This document shows positions 46,037 through 54,642 of a stretch of 64,000 nucleotides of DNA, in pieces; positions within the stretch are counted from its first letter, which is position 1, and each line of letters begins with the position of its first letter. The notes beneath the pieces are model-generated. The model made no database searches. It was given only the letters and a program-made list of their open reading frames with translations, and was not told the DNA's origin. The position numbers and the translations under genes are program-made. Source of the stretch: Desulfuromonadales bacterium (lineage in GTDB: Bacteria > Desulfobacterota > Desulfuromonadia > Desulfuromonadales > JAHYIW01); contig JARGFI010000002.1 in the NCBI GenBank assembly GCA_029210745.1, positions 40,425 to 104,424 on the forward strand, in the 5' to 3' direction.

Positions 46037-47188
46037 ATGATGACAAAAAAATACGCCGACGCCACCATATTGGTCCATCAGGGACGCGATCGCGATCCGG
46101 CCACCGGTGCCTCAGCAATTCCGATCTATCAGGCGTCAACCTACCATCATACCGATGGTGTGCCAGGCGAATACGATTACTCGCGCTGCGGCAACCCGAG
46201 CCGCGATCAGGTCGAAGAGGCGATCGCCCTGCTCGAAGGCGGGGTGCGCGGCTTCGCCTGCGCCTCGGGAATGGCAGCGATCGGCAGCGCCCTGTCGCTG
46301 CTCAAGGCCGGTGATCACCTCATCGCCCCCGAGGATCTTTACGGCGGCTCCTACCGCTATCTGACCCAGATCCTGCCGACCCAGGGGATCGAAGTGACGT
46401 TCGTCAACACGGCCGAACTGGCCCAGATCAAGGCGGCACTGCGCTCCAACACCCGCGGTATTTTTCTGGAGACACCGTCGAACCCGCTCTTCAATATCAC
46501 CGACCTGCGCGCGGTGGCGGCGCTAGCGCGCGAGCATAAGCTGTTGACTTTCCTCGACAATACCTTCATGACCCCGCTACTGCAACACACCCTCGATCTC
46601 GGCATCGATGTGGCGATTCACAGTGCCACCAAGTTTCTCGGCGGGCACAGCGATCTGCTCGCCGGGCTGGTGACCACCGCCGACGAAGGGCTGGCGCGAC
46701 AGCTGAAAACCTTCCAGAATTCCTTCGGCGCGGTCCTCGGCCCCTTCGATTGCTTTTTGCTGGCGCGCGGGATCAAGACCCTCAAGTTGCGCCTCGAAGC
46801 CGGGCAGCGTAACGCTGGTCTGCTCGCCGAACGCCTGGCGGAACATCCGGCGGTCAGCCGCGTCTACTATCCGGGGTTGGCCGATTTTCCCGGTCGTGAG
46901 CGGCACCTCTCCCAGGCCTGCGGGGCGGGGGCGGTGCTCTCTTTTGAGCTGCGCGACGCCACCCGCGTCAAGCCGCTGCTGGCACGGGTCCAGTTGCCGA
47001 TCATCGCCCCGAGTCTCGGCGGGGTCGAGACGATCCTTACCCACTGCTGGTCGATGTCGCACGCGGCGATGCCCGCCGACCTTAAAACCCGCCTCGGCAT
47101 CGGGCCGGGATTGTTGCGCATCTCCGCCGGGATCGAGGATGTCGAGGACCTCTGGGAGGATCTGGCGGCGGGGTTGGCGGCGGACTGA
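46037..47188 (+). CDS. metC: Cystathionine beta-lyase, MetC-like (PLP)
   Basis: 383 residues, same PLP family as the preceding gene but closer to Bacillus MetC: LTFLDNTFMTPLLQHTLDLG, HSATKFLGGHSDLLAGL with the PLP lysine, VYYPGLADFPGRE and SMSHAAMP. It should split cystathionine to homocysteine, completing the metI-metC pair. A cystathionine gamma-lyase role is also possible for this subfamily. Two ATGs (46037, 46040) follow AGGA. The repeat element lies between it and metI, so read-through from the SAM-controlled transcript must cross that element. Confidence 0.85.
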   Translation: MMTKKYADATILVHQGRDRDPATGASAIPIYQASTYHHTDGVPGEYDYSRCGNPSRDQVEEAIALLEGGVRGFACASGMAAIGSALSLLKAGDHLIAPEDLYGGSYRYLTQILPTQGIEVTFVNTAELAQIKAALRSNTRGIFLETPSNPLFNITDLRAVAALAREHKLLTFLDNTFMTPLLQHTLDLGIDVAIHSATKFLGGHSDLLAGLVTTADEGLARQLKTFQNSFGAVLGPFDCFLLARGIKTLKLRLEAGQRNAGLLAERLAEHPAVSRVYYPGLADFPGRERHLSQACGAGAVLSFELRDATRVKPLLARVQLPIIAPSLGGVETILTHCWSMSHAAMPADLKTRLGIGPGLLRISAGIEDVEDLWEDLAAGLAAD

Positions 47189-47223
47189 TTATCGTCTACA
47201 CGTCCTTGAAGGGAACAAACAGC

Positions 47224-47622
47224 ATGGATCTTTTTCGCAACACCCACAGTCTGGTAATCGGCTATCTCCTCTGGATTTTCGGTTTTACCGGCTCGCACCG
47301 GTTTTATTTCGGTAAACCGGTGACCGGAACGATCTGGTTTCTGACGCTGGGATTATTTGGCATCGGTTGGTTGATCGATTTCTTTCTGATTCCGGGGATG
47401 GATCGGGAGGCTGCGCTGCGCTTTCCGGCGGGAGAGATCGATTATAATTTTGCCTGGGTTTTGTTGACGTTTCTCGGGCTCTTTGGTGTCCACCGGATGT
47501 ATCTGGGCAAGTGGATCACCGGTTTTCTCTACCTGCTCACCGGCGCGCTGCTGGGGGCGGGATACATTTACGATTACTGGACGCTGAACGAGCAGGTCGC
47601 GGAGAAAAATTTTGTCCCTTGA
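47224..47622 (+). CDS. TM2-domain membrane protein with the domain duplicated
   Basis: 132 residues with four hydrophobic helices in two matching halves: GFTGSHRFYFGKPVTGTIWF then GIGWLIDFFLIP, and GLFGVHRMYLGKWITGFLYL then GAGYIYDYWTL. Each is a TM2 module (two helices with an HRFYLGK-type turn). Function of TM2 proteins in bacteria is unknown. Start at ATG 47224, nine bases after GAAGGGA. It ends about 6 bp before a MITE-like element. Confidence 0.85.
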   Translation: MDLFRNTHSLVIGYLLWIFGFTGSHRFYFGKPVTGTIWFLTLGLFGIGWLIDFFLIPGMDREAALRFPAGEIDYNFAWVLLTFLGLFGVHRMYLGKWITGFLYLLTGALLGAGYIYDYWTLNEQVAEKNFVP

Positions 47623-47628
47623 GGTTAA

Positions 47629-47808
47629 GGGCCTGTGGGAAAAATAAGGTGGCCAATATTGCGCTCAGATTTGGGTCAGATTTGGTTGCAGCGATTGAAC
47701 AAAACCGCAGGCCTAGCGGGGCTAAGTCGAGTATTTTGTGATTGAGCTGCGACCGAAGATGGCCGGAAGATGAGATGCAAGATGGTCATGTTATTTTCTT
47801 ACAGGCCC
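47629..47808. mobile_element. 180-bp MITE-like element
   Basis: GGGCCTGTGGGAAAAATAA at the left end and its near complement (TTATTTTCTTACAGGCCC) at the right form terminal inverted repeats; similarity weakly continues inward (TGGCCAATATTGC against TGACCATCTTGC). TAA flanks both ends, a possible 2-3 bp target duplication. No protein is encoded, so it is a non-autonomous element or the joined ends of an insertion sequence. Its right end provides the last base of the stop codon of the lipoprotein gene. Confidence 0.65.
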
Positions 47809-48770
47809 TAACGACGAAAATCACGCAGGAAACGCCAGATGCGTTCCGTTGCATCGAAGTTTTTCAACCCGTCGTCATCGGCCAGTCCGGCGGTAAAGTA
47901 CGGTGCTGGCCAGCGGTGTCCCCAATCCTTGAGCCGATAATATTCAACCCGTTGCCCGTCGCGGCAGTTGTCCCAAATGAACCCTGTCATGGCACCGCTG
48001 GTTTCATCTCTAATCTGCGGCGGCTGTTCACAGCCGTTCGCTGTCCGCCAATACTCCATCGCCTCGGCGACCGGGCGATAAGAACGCGCCCCTCCTTTGA
48101 GCGGGATGGGGCCGCCCTCTGGCGGAATATGTTCATCGCCCGTACCGTGAAAGGCGATCACCGGCAATGGCTGAATCGGCGGCGGGATCGTCCATGCAGG
48201 AGGTTCTTCCCCCCTGCTGCTGCCGATCGTCGCGGACACCACTGCAATTGCCGCCAGTTCATAGCCGCGCTCAATGGCATAACGATAGGTCATCATTCCG
48301 CCGTTCGACATCCCGACCAGATAGATACGGCGCTGATCAACGGCCACGCGACCGCTGACGACGGCAATCACTTCGGCGAGATAGCCAACGTCATCAATCT
48401 TGTCGGCGGCGGCCTTGCCGCAGCAGTGCCCGGCATTCCAGTGGTGCAATAATCCGAAGAGACCGATCCCCTCCGGGTAGGCGACGAAAAAATTCTCCCG
48501 ATCAGCCAGTGCGCTGAACCCGGTTTCCGCTTCGGTTTGCAGCGCGGTGCTGAACGCCCCGTGCAACACCACCACCAACGGCAACGGTTCGTCCGGGGCG
48601 ATCCCCGGCGGCACATGGAGGAAAAAATTGCGTCGTGCCAGATTAAAGCGGATAGCGGTCGGCACGCGATAGGTGTCACTTGCCGGGTAGGGGGTGTCGG
48701 GGAGTCCCGGGGTGCATCCGATCAGCACCGCAGCCAGAAACATTAAGATGGTCAGTTGGAAAATATGCAT
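47808..48770 (-). CDS. Lipoprotein esterase, PHB-depolymerase/LpqC-like
   Basis: 320 residues, alpha/beta hydrolase. Signal peptide with lipobox (FLAAVLIGC, Cys near residue 19) indicates a membrane-anchored lipoprotein. LVVVLHGAFSTALQTEAETG carries the oxyanion region, YLVGMSNGGMMTYR the GxSxG nucleophile serine, and FHGTGDEHIPPEGG the acid segment. Related enzymes cleave polyhydroxybutyrate or feruloyl esters. Start at ATG 48770 rather than the longer open frame, because the signal peptide begins there and AGGT lies ahead. The stop codon TAG is completed by the end of the adjacent MITE-like element. Confidence 0.82.
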   Translation of the reverse strand: MHIFQLTILMFLAAVLIGCTPGLPDTPYPASDTYRVPTAIRFNLARRNFFLHVPPGIAPDEPLPLVVVLHGAFSTALQTEAETGFSALADRENFFVAYPEGIGLFGLLHHWNAGHCCGKAAADKIDDVGYLAEVIAVVSGRVAVDQRRIYLVGMSNGGMMTYRYAIERGYELAAIAVVSATIGSSRGEEPPAWTIPPPIQPLPVIAFHGTGDEHIPPEGGPIPLKGGARSYRPVAEAMEYWRTANGCEQPPQIRDETSGAMTGFIWDNCRDGQRVEYYRLKDWGHRWPAPYFTAGLADDDGLKNFDATERIWRFLRDFRR

Positions 48771-49024
48771 GCTACCTGATTTGCCCTTAAGGGTTTGATC
48801 GTTAATTTTTGCGAGCGCATCAAGTTTAGCACGTTTTTTGTCACAAAAAAGAAATGGATGCCCAAGTCCCACCCTCAATCCCTGCCGATTTTCCCCGCCC
48901 GTCACCTGAATGTGTCGTCTCTCGTAAACATTTTCCCAGATGGGTTGCACTCGACAAACTCTGTGTTACGCTCCGAGTCAGGGACAGGTTTGGTTCACAT
49001 CACGCTAAAGACGGGAGAGATCAC

Positions 49025-49627
49025 ATGACAAAAATTCTGGTTCTATACTACAGCATGTATGGGCACATTGAGACCATGGCACAGGAGATCGCTGCTGGCG
49101 CAGGTAGCGTCGAATCGGTTGAGGTTGCCGTCAAGCGGGTGCCCGAGCTCATGTCGGAAGAGGGGGCACGCAAGGCCGGGGCGAAGCTTGACCAGGTCGC
49201 CCCGCTCGCGACCGTGGACGAACTGCCGAACTATGATGCCATCATTTTTGGCACGCCGACACGTTTTGGCAACATGTGTGCGCAGATGCGTAACTTTCTT
49301 GATCAGACCGGCCCGTTGTGGGCTGGCGGAAAGCTGATCGGCAAGGTGGGGAGTGTGTTCACCTCCACGGCCACGCAGCACGGTGGACAGGAAACCACCA
49401 TCACCTCATTTCATACCACCTTGTTGCATCACGGCATGATCATTGTCGGGGTTCCCTACTCCTGCCAGGAGCTTGTGAATATGAGCGAAATCAGCGGCGG
49501 AACACCCTATGGGGCGAGTACCCTTGCCGCTGCTGATGGAAGTCGTCAGCCGACGGAAAATGAATTGAAAATTGCCCGTTTCCAGGGACGCCACGTCGCC
49601 GAGGTGGCGCAGAAACACTCCGCTTGA
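49025..49627 (+). CDS. wrbA: NAD(P)H:quinone oxidoreductase WrbA
   Basis: Flavodoxin-like FMN enzyme performing two-electron quinone reduction. 200 residues: [20 protein letters not shown] phosphate-binding start, [20 protein letters not shown] near residue 75, [17 protein letters not shown] near residue 110, and the [20 protein letters not shown] region near residue 160, all diagnostic. Start at ATG 49025 with GGGAGAG ahead; the long open frame upstream is non-coding. It may protect the menaquinone pool from one-electron chemistry. Confidence 0.93.
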   Translation: MTKILVLYYSMYGHIETMAQEIAAGAGSVESVEVAVKRVPELMSEEGARKAGAKLDQVAPLATVDELPNYDAIIFGTPTRFGNMCAQMRNFLDQTGPLWAGGKLIGKVGSVFTSTATQHGGQETTITSFHTTLLHHGMIIVGVPYSCQELVNMSEISGGTPYGASTLAAADGSRQPTENELKIARFQGRHVAEVAQKHSA

Positions 49628-49646
49628 CGTTGAAAGAGGGGCCGCC

Positions 49647-49677
49647 CTTGAAATATGGAGGAATTGCATATTTCAAG
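49647..49677. other. Hairpin downstream of wrbA
   Basis: CTTGAAATAT (49647-49656) and ATATTTCAAG (49668-49677) form a perfect 10-bp stem with an 11-base loop. No T-run follows, so it may be a processed or weak terminator rather than a standard one. Confidence 0.4.
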
Positions 49678-49750
49678 CGTGTCACATTAAGCTGAAGTTT
49701 AGACTTTCGTGATCTTTGAAAATTTGTCGAAGTTGTAAAAAAAGTGTTGA

Positions 49751-49801
49751 CACAGCGGCCTTTAGAAGAAAATTCCACCCTGTCTTCTAAAGGCCGCTGT
49801 G
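49751..49801 (+). other. Perfect 19-bp hairpin over the transposase start
   Basis: CACAGCGGCCTTTAGAAGA (49751-49769) is repeated exactly inverted at 49783-49801 around a 13-base loop. The right arm covers the presumed GTG start codon (49799) of the transposase remnant. In several IS families such hairpins shut off translation of transcripts entering from outside. Confidence 0.6.
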
Positions 49802-50258
49802 GATACCAAAGGATATAGCCGTATCTCCCAGTCCCTGTACGACGCTATCACATTTCTGGCGCAGGCGCTGCCAAAACGTTCGGTTCCAACCTTTCTGGAA
49901 CTCCTGTTTGGTGCGATGCTCACCCAAAATCAATCAGTTCAAGAACCGTTGGGGCTGGAAGCAGACCTGGCAGCAAACACGTCAGGTGCTGCATCGCTGG
50001 ACGCAGATTCTTTCGACCAGCTACGCCGTGCCCCAGTTGTTGGCTCAGATGAACAGCGAGGAAGTGAAAGAACTCGCCTCCATAGCCCCATGGCGGCACA
50101 AACAGCCGATCACTGCCGGACGTGTTCGTCAAGGACTGCAAAAGATTTTTCGCCATGTCGATATTCGCAGCCACTGGCACCCGAAGTCGGGAAAATTCGC
50201 GCCTGAAAAACGGGATAAAAAGCCGGATAGACCGCCTGATCGGCGCAAGACGACTTAA
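49799..50258 (+). pseudogene. Transposase remnant, middle deleted and frame changed
   Basis: The first frame begins VDTKGYSRISQSLYDAITFL and includes LPKRSVPTFLELLFGAMLT, an N terminus typical of DDE transposases. Near 49920 it loses sense, and a second frame continues with NRWGWKQTWQQTRQVLHRWT, then LASIAPWRHKQPITAGRVRQ and HWHPKSGKFAPE to a stop at 50258, resembling a transposase C terminus. The catalytic region between is missing, so the gene is dead. The two parts are in different frames, showing a deletion not divisible by three or a later shift. Confidence 0.7.
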
Positions 50259-50349
50259 CTTCGACAATTTTCAGTTATCAATGAACGCTCTCCATCACCG
50301 GATCAGGCCGGTTCGGGGAGGGGTATAACTCTAAACTTCAGTTTTCTTC

Positions 50350-50378
50350 TTGACATCAGGAATTTACGATCATATAGT
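50350..50378 (+). promoter_or_regulatory. Promoter of rplU-rpmA
   Basis: TTGACA at 50350-50355, 17-bp spacer, TATAGT at 50373-50378: a strong housekeeping promoter fitting a ribosomal protein operon, 47 bp before rplU. It begins 9 bp past the IS remnant. Confidence 0.8.
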
Positions 50379-50424
50379 ACGCCGTTCGTTACTAAGGTTT
50401 TAGTGAAAGTGAGGTGAATGCGGC

Positions 50425-50733
50425 ATGTATGCGGTGATCAAGACCGGGGGGAAGCAGTATAAAGTTTCCGAAGGCGACCTGTTGAAGGTCGAAAAACTAG
50501 ACGGCGTGGTGGGTGATTCCATCGAGCTGAATGAAGTCCTCATGGTCGGCGGAGAAGAGGTAAAGATCGGGACGCCTCTATTGCCAAGCGCGAAAGTCAC
50601 AGCCCGTATTGTGGAACAGGGCAAGGATAAAAAAATCCGGGTGTTCCATTCCAAGCGGCGCAAAGGCTATCGCAAGACCTATGGACATCGTCAGCCCATT
50701 ACTCGTCTCAAAATTATCGGTATCGAGGCTTAG
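50425..50733 (+). CDS. rplU: 50S ribosomal protein L21
   Basis: Large-subunit protein binding 23S rRNA. 102 residues, starting [20 protein letters not shown] and ending with [20 protein letters not shown], as in bacterial L21. GAGGTG precedes the ATG. First of the rplU-rpmA-obg order conserved in most bacteria; 11 bp separate it from rpmA. Confidence 0.97.
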   Translation: MYAVIKTGGKQYKVSEGDLLKVEKLDGVVGDSIELNEVLMVGGEEVKIGTPLLPSAKVTARIVEQGKDKKIRVFHSKRRKGYRKTYGHRQPITRLKIIGIEA

Positions 50734-50744
50734 GAGGTTTAGTC

Positions 50745-50999
50745 ATGGCTCATAAAAAAGCCGCGGGAAGTTCCCGTAACGGCCGCGATAGCGCCGGCCA
50801 ACGCCTCGGAGTCAAACGCTTCGGAGGCCAGGAAGTGACTGCCGGTTCGATTCTGGTGCGTCAGCATGGTACGACTTTCCACCCCGGCACTAATGTCGGT
50901 TGCGGCAAGGACTACACACTGTTCGCGCTGGTCGATGGCGTGGTCAAGTTCGAACGTAAAGACAAGGTTCGTCAGAAAATCAGTGTCTACCCGGCCTGA
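50745..50999 (+). CDS. rpmA: 50S ribosomal protein L27
   Basis: 84 residues; [20 protein letters not shown] at the N terminus, which reaches the peptidyl transferase centre, and [20 protein letters not shown]. There is no N-terminal extension of the kind cleaved in Firmicutes. TAGGAGG precedes the ATG. A terminator follows. Confidence 0.97.
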   Translation: MAHKKAAGSSRNGRDSAGQRLGVKRFGGQEVTAGSILVRQHGTTFHPGTNVGCGKDYTLFALVDGVVKFERKDKVRQKISVYPA

Positions 51000-51030
51000 T
51001 TTTATCGGCGCTGTTGTCGAAGTATCGCTG

Positions 51031-51072
51031 CAAGCCCGAGGTTCGGTTGAACTTCGGGCTTGTTCGTTTTTT
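51031..51072 (+). terminator. Terminator between rpmA and obg
   Basis: CAAGCCCGAGGTTC (51031-51044) pairs with 51049-51062 (one G-T) around GGTT, followed by a T-rich tract. Strong hairpin; obg is then expected to have its own promoter or rely on read-through. Confidence 0.88.
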
Positions 51073-51155
51073 GGTCGAATGCAAACGATTCAATGCATAA
51101 AAAACTAACGGGGGCTGTCTCCCCGTGTAAACACGGAAACAGCAGAGTTACAGCA

Positions 51156-52193
51156 ATGCGTTTTGTCGATGAAGTCAAAATAAATGTCAAGGCAGGTGAT
51201 GGTGGGCGTGGTTGTGTCTCCTTCCTGCGCGAAAAATATGTTCCGTTGGGGGGGCCTGATGGCGGCGATGGCGGCGATGGCGGCGATATTATTTTTCAGG
51301 TCGATACCGGGCTGAACACCCTCCTCGACTTTCGTTACAAGAATCGCTACCATGCTCCGAACGGCATGCCGGGGCTGGGCAAGGACAAACACGGCAAGGG
51401 GGGGGAGGACCTGCTCATTGACATCCCGCCGGGCACCTTGATCTACGATGCCGAGACCGATGAGTTGATCGCCGACATGACCACTGCCGGGCAGCGGATC
51501 GTGCTGCTCAAGGGGGGCCGGGGAGGGCGTGGCAACGCACGGTTCATGACCAGTACCAACCGCGCCCCGCGCCATGCCCAACCAGGGTTGCCCGGAGAAG
51601 AGCGCACCTTGCGGCTGGAGCTGAAGCTGCTCGCCGATGTCGGCCTGGTGGGGATGCCAAACGCCGGGAAATCGACTTTGATTTCAGTTATTTCAGCCGC
51701 TCGGCCGAAGATTGCCGACTATCCCTTTACGACGTTGGTGCCGAACCTCGGTGTGGTCAAGTACGGTGGCTATAAAAGTTTTGTAGTGGCCGATATCCCT
51801 GGTCTGATCGAGGGGGCGAGTGAAGGTTATGGCCTCGGCACCCGTTTTTTGCGTCATGTCGAGCGAACCGACCTGTTCCTGCATCTGCTCGATATCGGCA
51901 TTGAACCGGTAGCGACAGCGCTGACGAATTTCGACATGATTAATCGGGAACTGCGGCGTCACAATCCCGAACTGGCAGACAAAACCCAGATCGTTGTGCT
52001 GACCAAAATGGATATTACCGAGGCGCGTGAGCAGGCGCATGAGGTGGAAAAGGCGCTGACGGCGCGTGGTTATCGCGTCGTGACGATCTCGGCGGTAACC
52101 GGGGAAGGGGTGCAGGAGTTGGTTGATCTGGTCAGTCGAGAGTTGGAGGTGATGCGTTCCTTGACCGCCACCGCTACGGACGTTAGTTTCTAA
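51156..52193 (+). CDS. obg: GTPase Obg/CgtA
   Basis: Ribosome-associated GTPase for 50S assembly. 345 residues: the glycine-rich Obg domain (AGDGGRGCVSFLREKYVPLG then GGDGGDGG), then G1 GMPNAGKSTLI, G3 DIPGLIEGASEG and G4 TKMD. It lacks the long C-terminal OCT domain. Start at ATG 51156; the frame is open further upstream but through the terminator region. A small hairpin (CCGTGTAAACACGG, 51123-51136) lies in its leader. Confidence 0.94.
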   Translation: MRFVDEVKINVKAGDGGRGCVSFLREKYVPLGGPDGGDGGDGGDIIFQVDTGLNTLLDFRYKNRYHAPNGMPGLGKDKHGKGGEDLLIDIPPGTLIYDAETDELIADMTTAGQRIVLLKGGRGGRGNARFMTSTNRAPRHAQPGLPGEERTLRLELKLLADVGLVGMPNAGKSTLISVISAARPKIADYPFTTLVPNLGVVKYGGYKSFVVADIPGLIEGASEGYGLGTRFLRHVERTDLFLHLLDIGIEPVATALTNFDMINRELRRHNPELADKTQIVVLTKMDITEAREQAHEVEKALTARGYRVVTISAVTGEGVQELVDLVSRELEVMRSLTATATDVSF

Positions 52194-52219
52194 AAACCGG
52201 GTAATCTCAGGCAATTATT

Positions 52220-53368
52220 ATGAATATTCCATCGATGCGCGAAAATCTGCTGGCCCATGTCCGGCAGGTTGTGATCAAGATTGGCAGCGGGGTGATCTCC
52301 ACCAGCACCGGACTGGAAGATCGTCAGGTTGATGCTATTGCCGGTCAGGTTGCCGCCTTGCGCCAGCGCGGATACAAGGTTGTCCTGGTCTCTTCGGGGG
52401 CTATTGCTGCAGGGAAGGGTGACCTCGGTATCACCGGTCGCCCGGCGACGATTCCGCTGCAACAGGCGGCTGCGGCTATCGGCCAAAGTCGGATGATGCA
52501 GGCCTACCGCGATGCTTTTGCCAAACGTGGGGTCAAGGTGGCGCAGATTCTGCTGACGCGCGATGATCTCGCCAACCGGCGTCGCTATCTTAATGCGCGC
52601 AACACCTTGATGACCCTGCTGGAACACGACATTCTGCCGATTGTCAATGAAAACGATACCGTCGTCGTTGAAGAGATCCGCTGTGGCGATAACGATAATC
52701 TGTCGGCGATGGTGACCAATCTGGTGGAAGCGGATATGCTGACGATCATGTCCGATGTCGATGGCTTGTACGACAGTGACCCGCGTTCAACTCCCGGTGC
52801 CAGGCTGATTCCGTTGGTCGAGAAGGTCACTGCGAAGATCGAGGGTTGTGCCGGAGGCAGCGTGACCCAACATGGCACCGGCGGGATGGAGACCAAGGTC
52901 AAGGCGGCCAAGCGTGCGGCCCTCAACGGGGTCGGTACGGCGATTGTCAATGGCCGCCGTGAGCAGATTCTTGACCGGCTTTTTTCCGGCGAAGAAGTCG
53001 GGACTTATTTTCTGCCTGCCGGTAATCCGATGGCGACAAGGAAGCATTGGCTGGCGTTTACCACCAAGCCGCGCGGCAAACTGCACCTTGATCGCGGGGC
53101 CTGTACCGCACTGGTGGAACGCGGCAAAAGCTTGCTCCCTTCGGGGGTTGCCAGGATTGAAGGAAGCTTCGATCGTGGTGATGCGGTACGCCTGATCGAT
53201 CCGGACGGGGTTGAATTCGCCAAAGGGGTCATCAACTACGCGTTGCCGGAGATGCTGAAGATTATCGGCAAAAAAAGTACTGAAATCGAGGCCGTGCTGG
53301 GGTACAAATATGGCGATGAAGTGATTCATCGAGACAATATGGTATTGAAAGACCGTAGCGAGGAGTAA
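52220..53368 (+). CDS. proB: Glutamate 5-kinase
   Basis: First step of proline synthesis. 382 residues: amino-acid kinase domain (VVIKIGSGVISTSTGLEDRQ, LVSSGAIAAGKGDLG, IVNENDTVVVEEI, GTGGMETKVKAAKRA) followed by a C-terminal PUA domain from about residue 285 (RGACTALVERGKSLLPSGV). 26 bp after obg; its stop precedes the proA start by four bases, with GAGGAG at the overlap. Confidence 0.95.
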   Translation: MNIPSMRENLLAHVRQVVIKIGSGVISTSTGLEDRQVDAIAGQVAALRQRGYKVVLVSSGAIAAGKGDLGITGRPATIPLQQAAAAIGQSRMMQAYRDAFAKRGVKVAQILLTRDDLANRRRYLNARNTLMTLLEHDILPIVNENDTVVVEEIRCGDNDNLSAMVTNLVEADMLTIMSDVDGLYDSDPRSTPGARLIPLVEKVTAKIEGCAGGSVTQHGTGGMETKVKAAKRAALNGVGTAIVNGRREQILDRLFSGEEVGTYFLPAGNPMATRKHWLAFTTKPRGKLHLDRGACTALVERGKSLLPSGVARIEGSFDRGDAVRLIDPDGVEFAKGVINYALPEMLKIIGKKSTEIEAVLGYKYGDEVIHRDNMVLKDRSEE

Positions 53369-53372
53369 TCCC

Positions 53373-54629
53373 ATGAGTGTCGCTGTTGAGATGCGTCAAC
53401 TGGCGCGGGAGGCAAAGGCCGCCGCGCGAGTTCTGGCAAACCTTTCCTCTCAGGTAAAAAATGAGCTGCTTAAAAATATGGCTGATGCCCTCGAAGCCGC
53501 AACGGATCAGCTGGCGGGTGAGAATGCCAAGGATCTGGCGGTCGGGCGTGACAAAGGGCTGTCGAGTGCGCTGCTCGACCGTCTAACGCTCGACACCCAA
53601 CGGGTCCGGGCGATGGCCGACGGTTTGCGCGAGGTGGCCGCGCTTCCCGATCCGGTGGGCGAGGTGGCGCAGCTGTCGCGCCGACCGAATGGGCTGCAAG
53701 TTGGTCGCATGAGAATCCCTCTCGGGGTGATCGGGATTGTCTACGAGTCACGGCCAAACGTCACTGCCGACGCTGCCGGTCTCTGTTTGAAGAGTGGCAA
53801 TGCAGTGATTCTGCGCGGTGGTTCCGAGGCGATTCATTCCAATCGGGCGATCGGCACAATTTTGCGTGCCGAACTGGAGCGCATGGGGGTGCCGACCGGA
53901 GCGATTCAGGTGGTGACGACGACCGATCGTGAGGCGGTGACCGAGCTGCTCAAACTGGAAGACGAAATTGATTTGATTATTCCGCGCGGTGGCGAAAGCC
54001 TGATTCGTTTTGTCAGTGAACATTCGCGCATTCCGGTGATCAAGCATTACAAGGGGGTCTGTCACATTTTCGTTGATGAATCGGCGGATCAGGACATGGC
54101 CGAGAAGATCTGCGTCAACGCCAAGGTGCAACGTCCCGGTGTCTGCAACGCAATGGAAACATTGTTGATCGATCAGGCGATTGCCGCAGCATTCGTTCCC
54201 CGGATTGTTGCCCGATTGATGCGGGAAGGGGTCGAATTGCGTGGTTGTGAGGTGACGCGGGGGTTTGCCCCCGAGATCAAGGCGGCGACTGAAGAGGACT
54301 GGGACGCGGAATATCTCGACCTGATTCTGGCGGTGAAGGTGGTCGCCGATCTGGACGCCGCGCTTGATCATATTGCCCGCTATACCTCGTTGCACACCGA
54401 GTCGATTGTGACTTGCGACTATGCCAATGCCCAGCGCTTTATCCGTGAAGTCAATTCGAGCGTTGCGATGGTCAATGCCTCGACCCGTTTCTCTGACGGT
54501 AATCAGTTTGGACTCGGAGCCGAGATCGGGATTTCGACGACCAAGCTCCATTCGTTCGGGCCGATGGGGCTGGAAGATTTAACGACGCGCAAATTTATTG
54601 TCTTTGGAGATGGTCAGGTGCGGAGTTGA
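53373..54629 (+). CDS. proA: Gamma-glutamyl phosphate reductase
   Basis: Second proline step, aldehyde-dehydrogenase fold, 418 residues. IGIVYESRPNVTADAAGLCL and KSGNAVILRGGSEAIHSNRA bind NADPH; the catalytic Cys is in VQRPGVCNAMETLLI near residue 255. Ends with the family segment FGLGAEIGISTTKLHSFGPM. Directly coupled to proB. Confidence 0.95.
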   Translation: MSVAVEMRQLAREAKAAARVLANLSSQVKNELLKNMADALEAATDQLAGENAKDLAVGRDKGLSSALLDRLTLDTQRVRAMADGLREVAALPDPVGEVAQLSRRPNGLQVGRMRIPLGVIGIVYESRPNVTADAAGLCLKSGNAVILRGGSEAIHSNRAIGTILRAELERMGVPTGAIQVVTTTDREAVTELLKLEDEIDLIIPRGGESLIRFVSEHSRIPVIKHYKGVCHIFVDESADQDMAEKICVNAKVQRPGVCNAMETLLIDQAIAAAFVPRIVARLMREGVELRGCEVTRGFAPEIKAATEEDWDAEYLDLILAVKVVADLDAALDHIARYTSLHTESIVTCDYANAQRFIREVNSSVAMVNASTRFSDGNQFGLGAEIGISTTKLHSFGPMGLEDLTTRKFIVFGDGQVRS

Positions 54630-54642
54630 CTAAGGGCGGGCA

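Larger units (their letters stand above)
49692..50341 (+). mobile_element. Remnant of an insertion sequence, internally deleted
   Basis: CTGAAGTTTAGA at 49692-49703 returns inverted at 50330-50341, marking both ends of a 650-bp element. Further in, GAAAATTTGTCGAAGTT on the left matches GAAAATTGTCGAAGTT in reverse on the right. Between them lie the start and end of a transposase gene with the middle missing. No clear target-site duplication. The right end stops 9 bp before the -35 box of the rplU promoter. I cannot name the IS family. Confidence 0.75.

Noticed and set aside
44716-47188. Recent tandem duplication of one PLP gene
   Set aside because: The two proteins differ in the way Bacillus MetI and MetC differ, so they are old, distinct subfamilies.
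47742-48452. Plus-strand frame opposite the lipoprotein esterase
   Set aside because: Minus strand shows a lipobox, GxSxG serine and a consistent fold; the plus frame has no feature.
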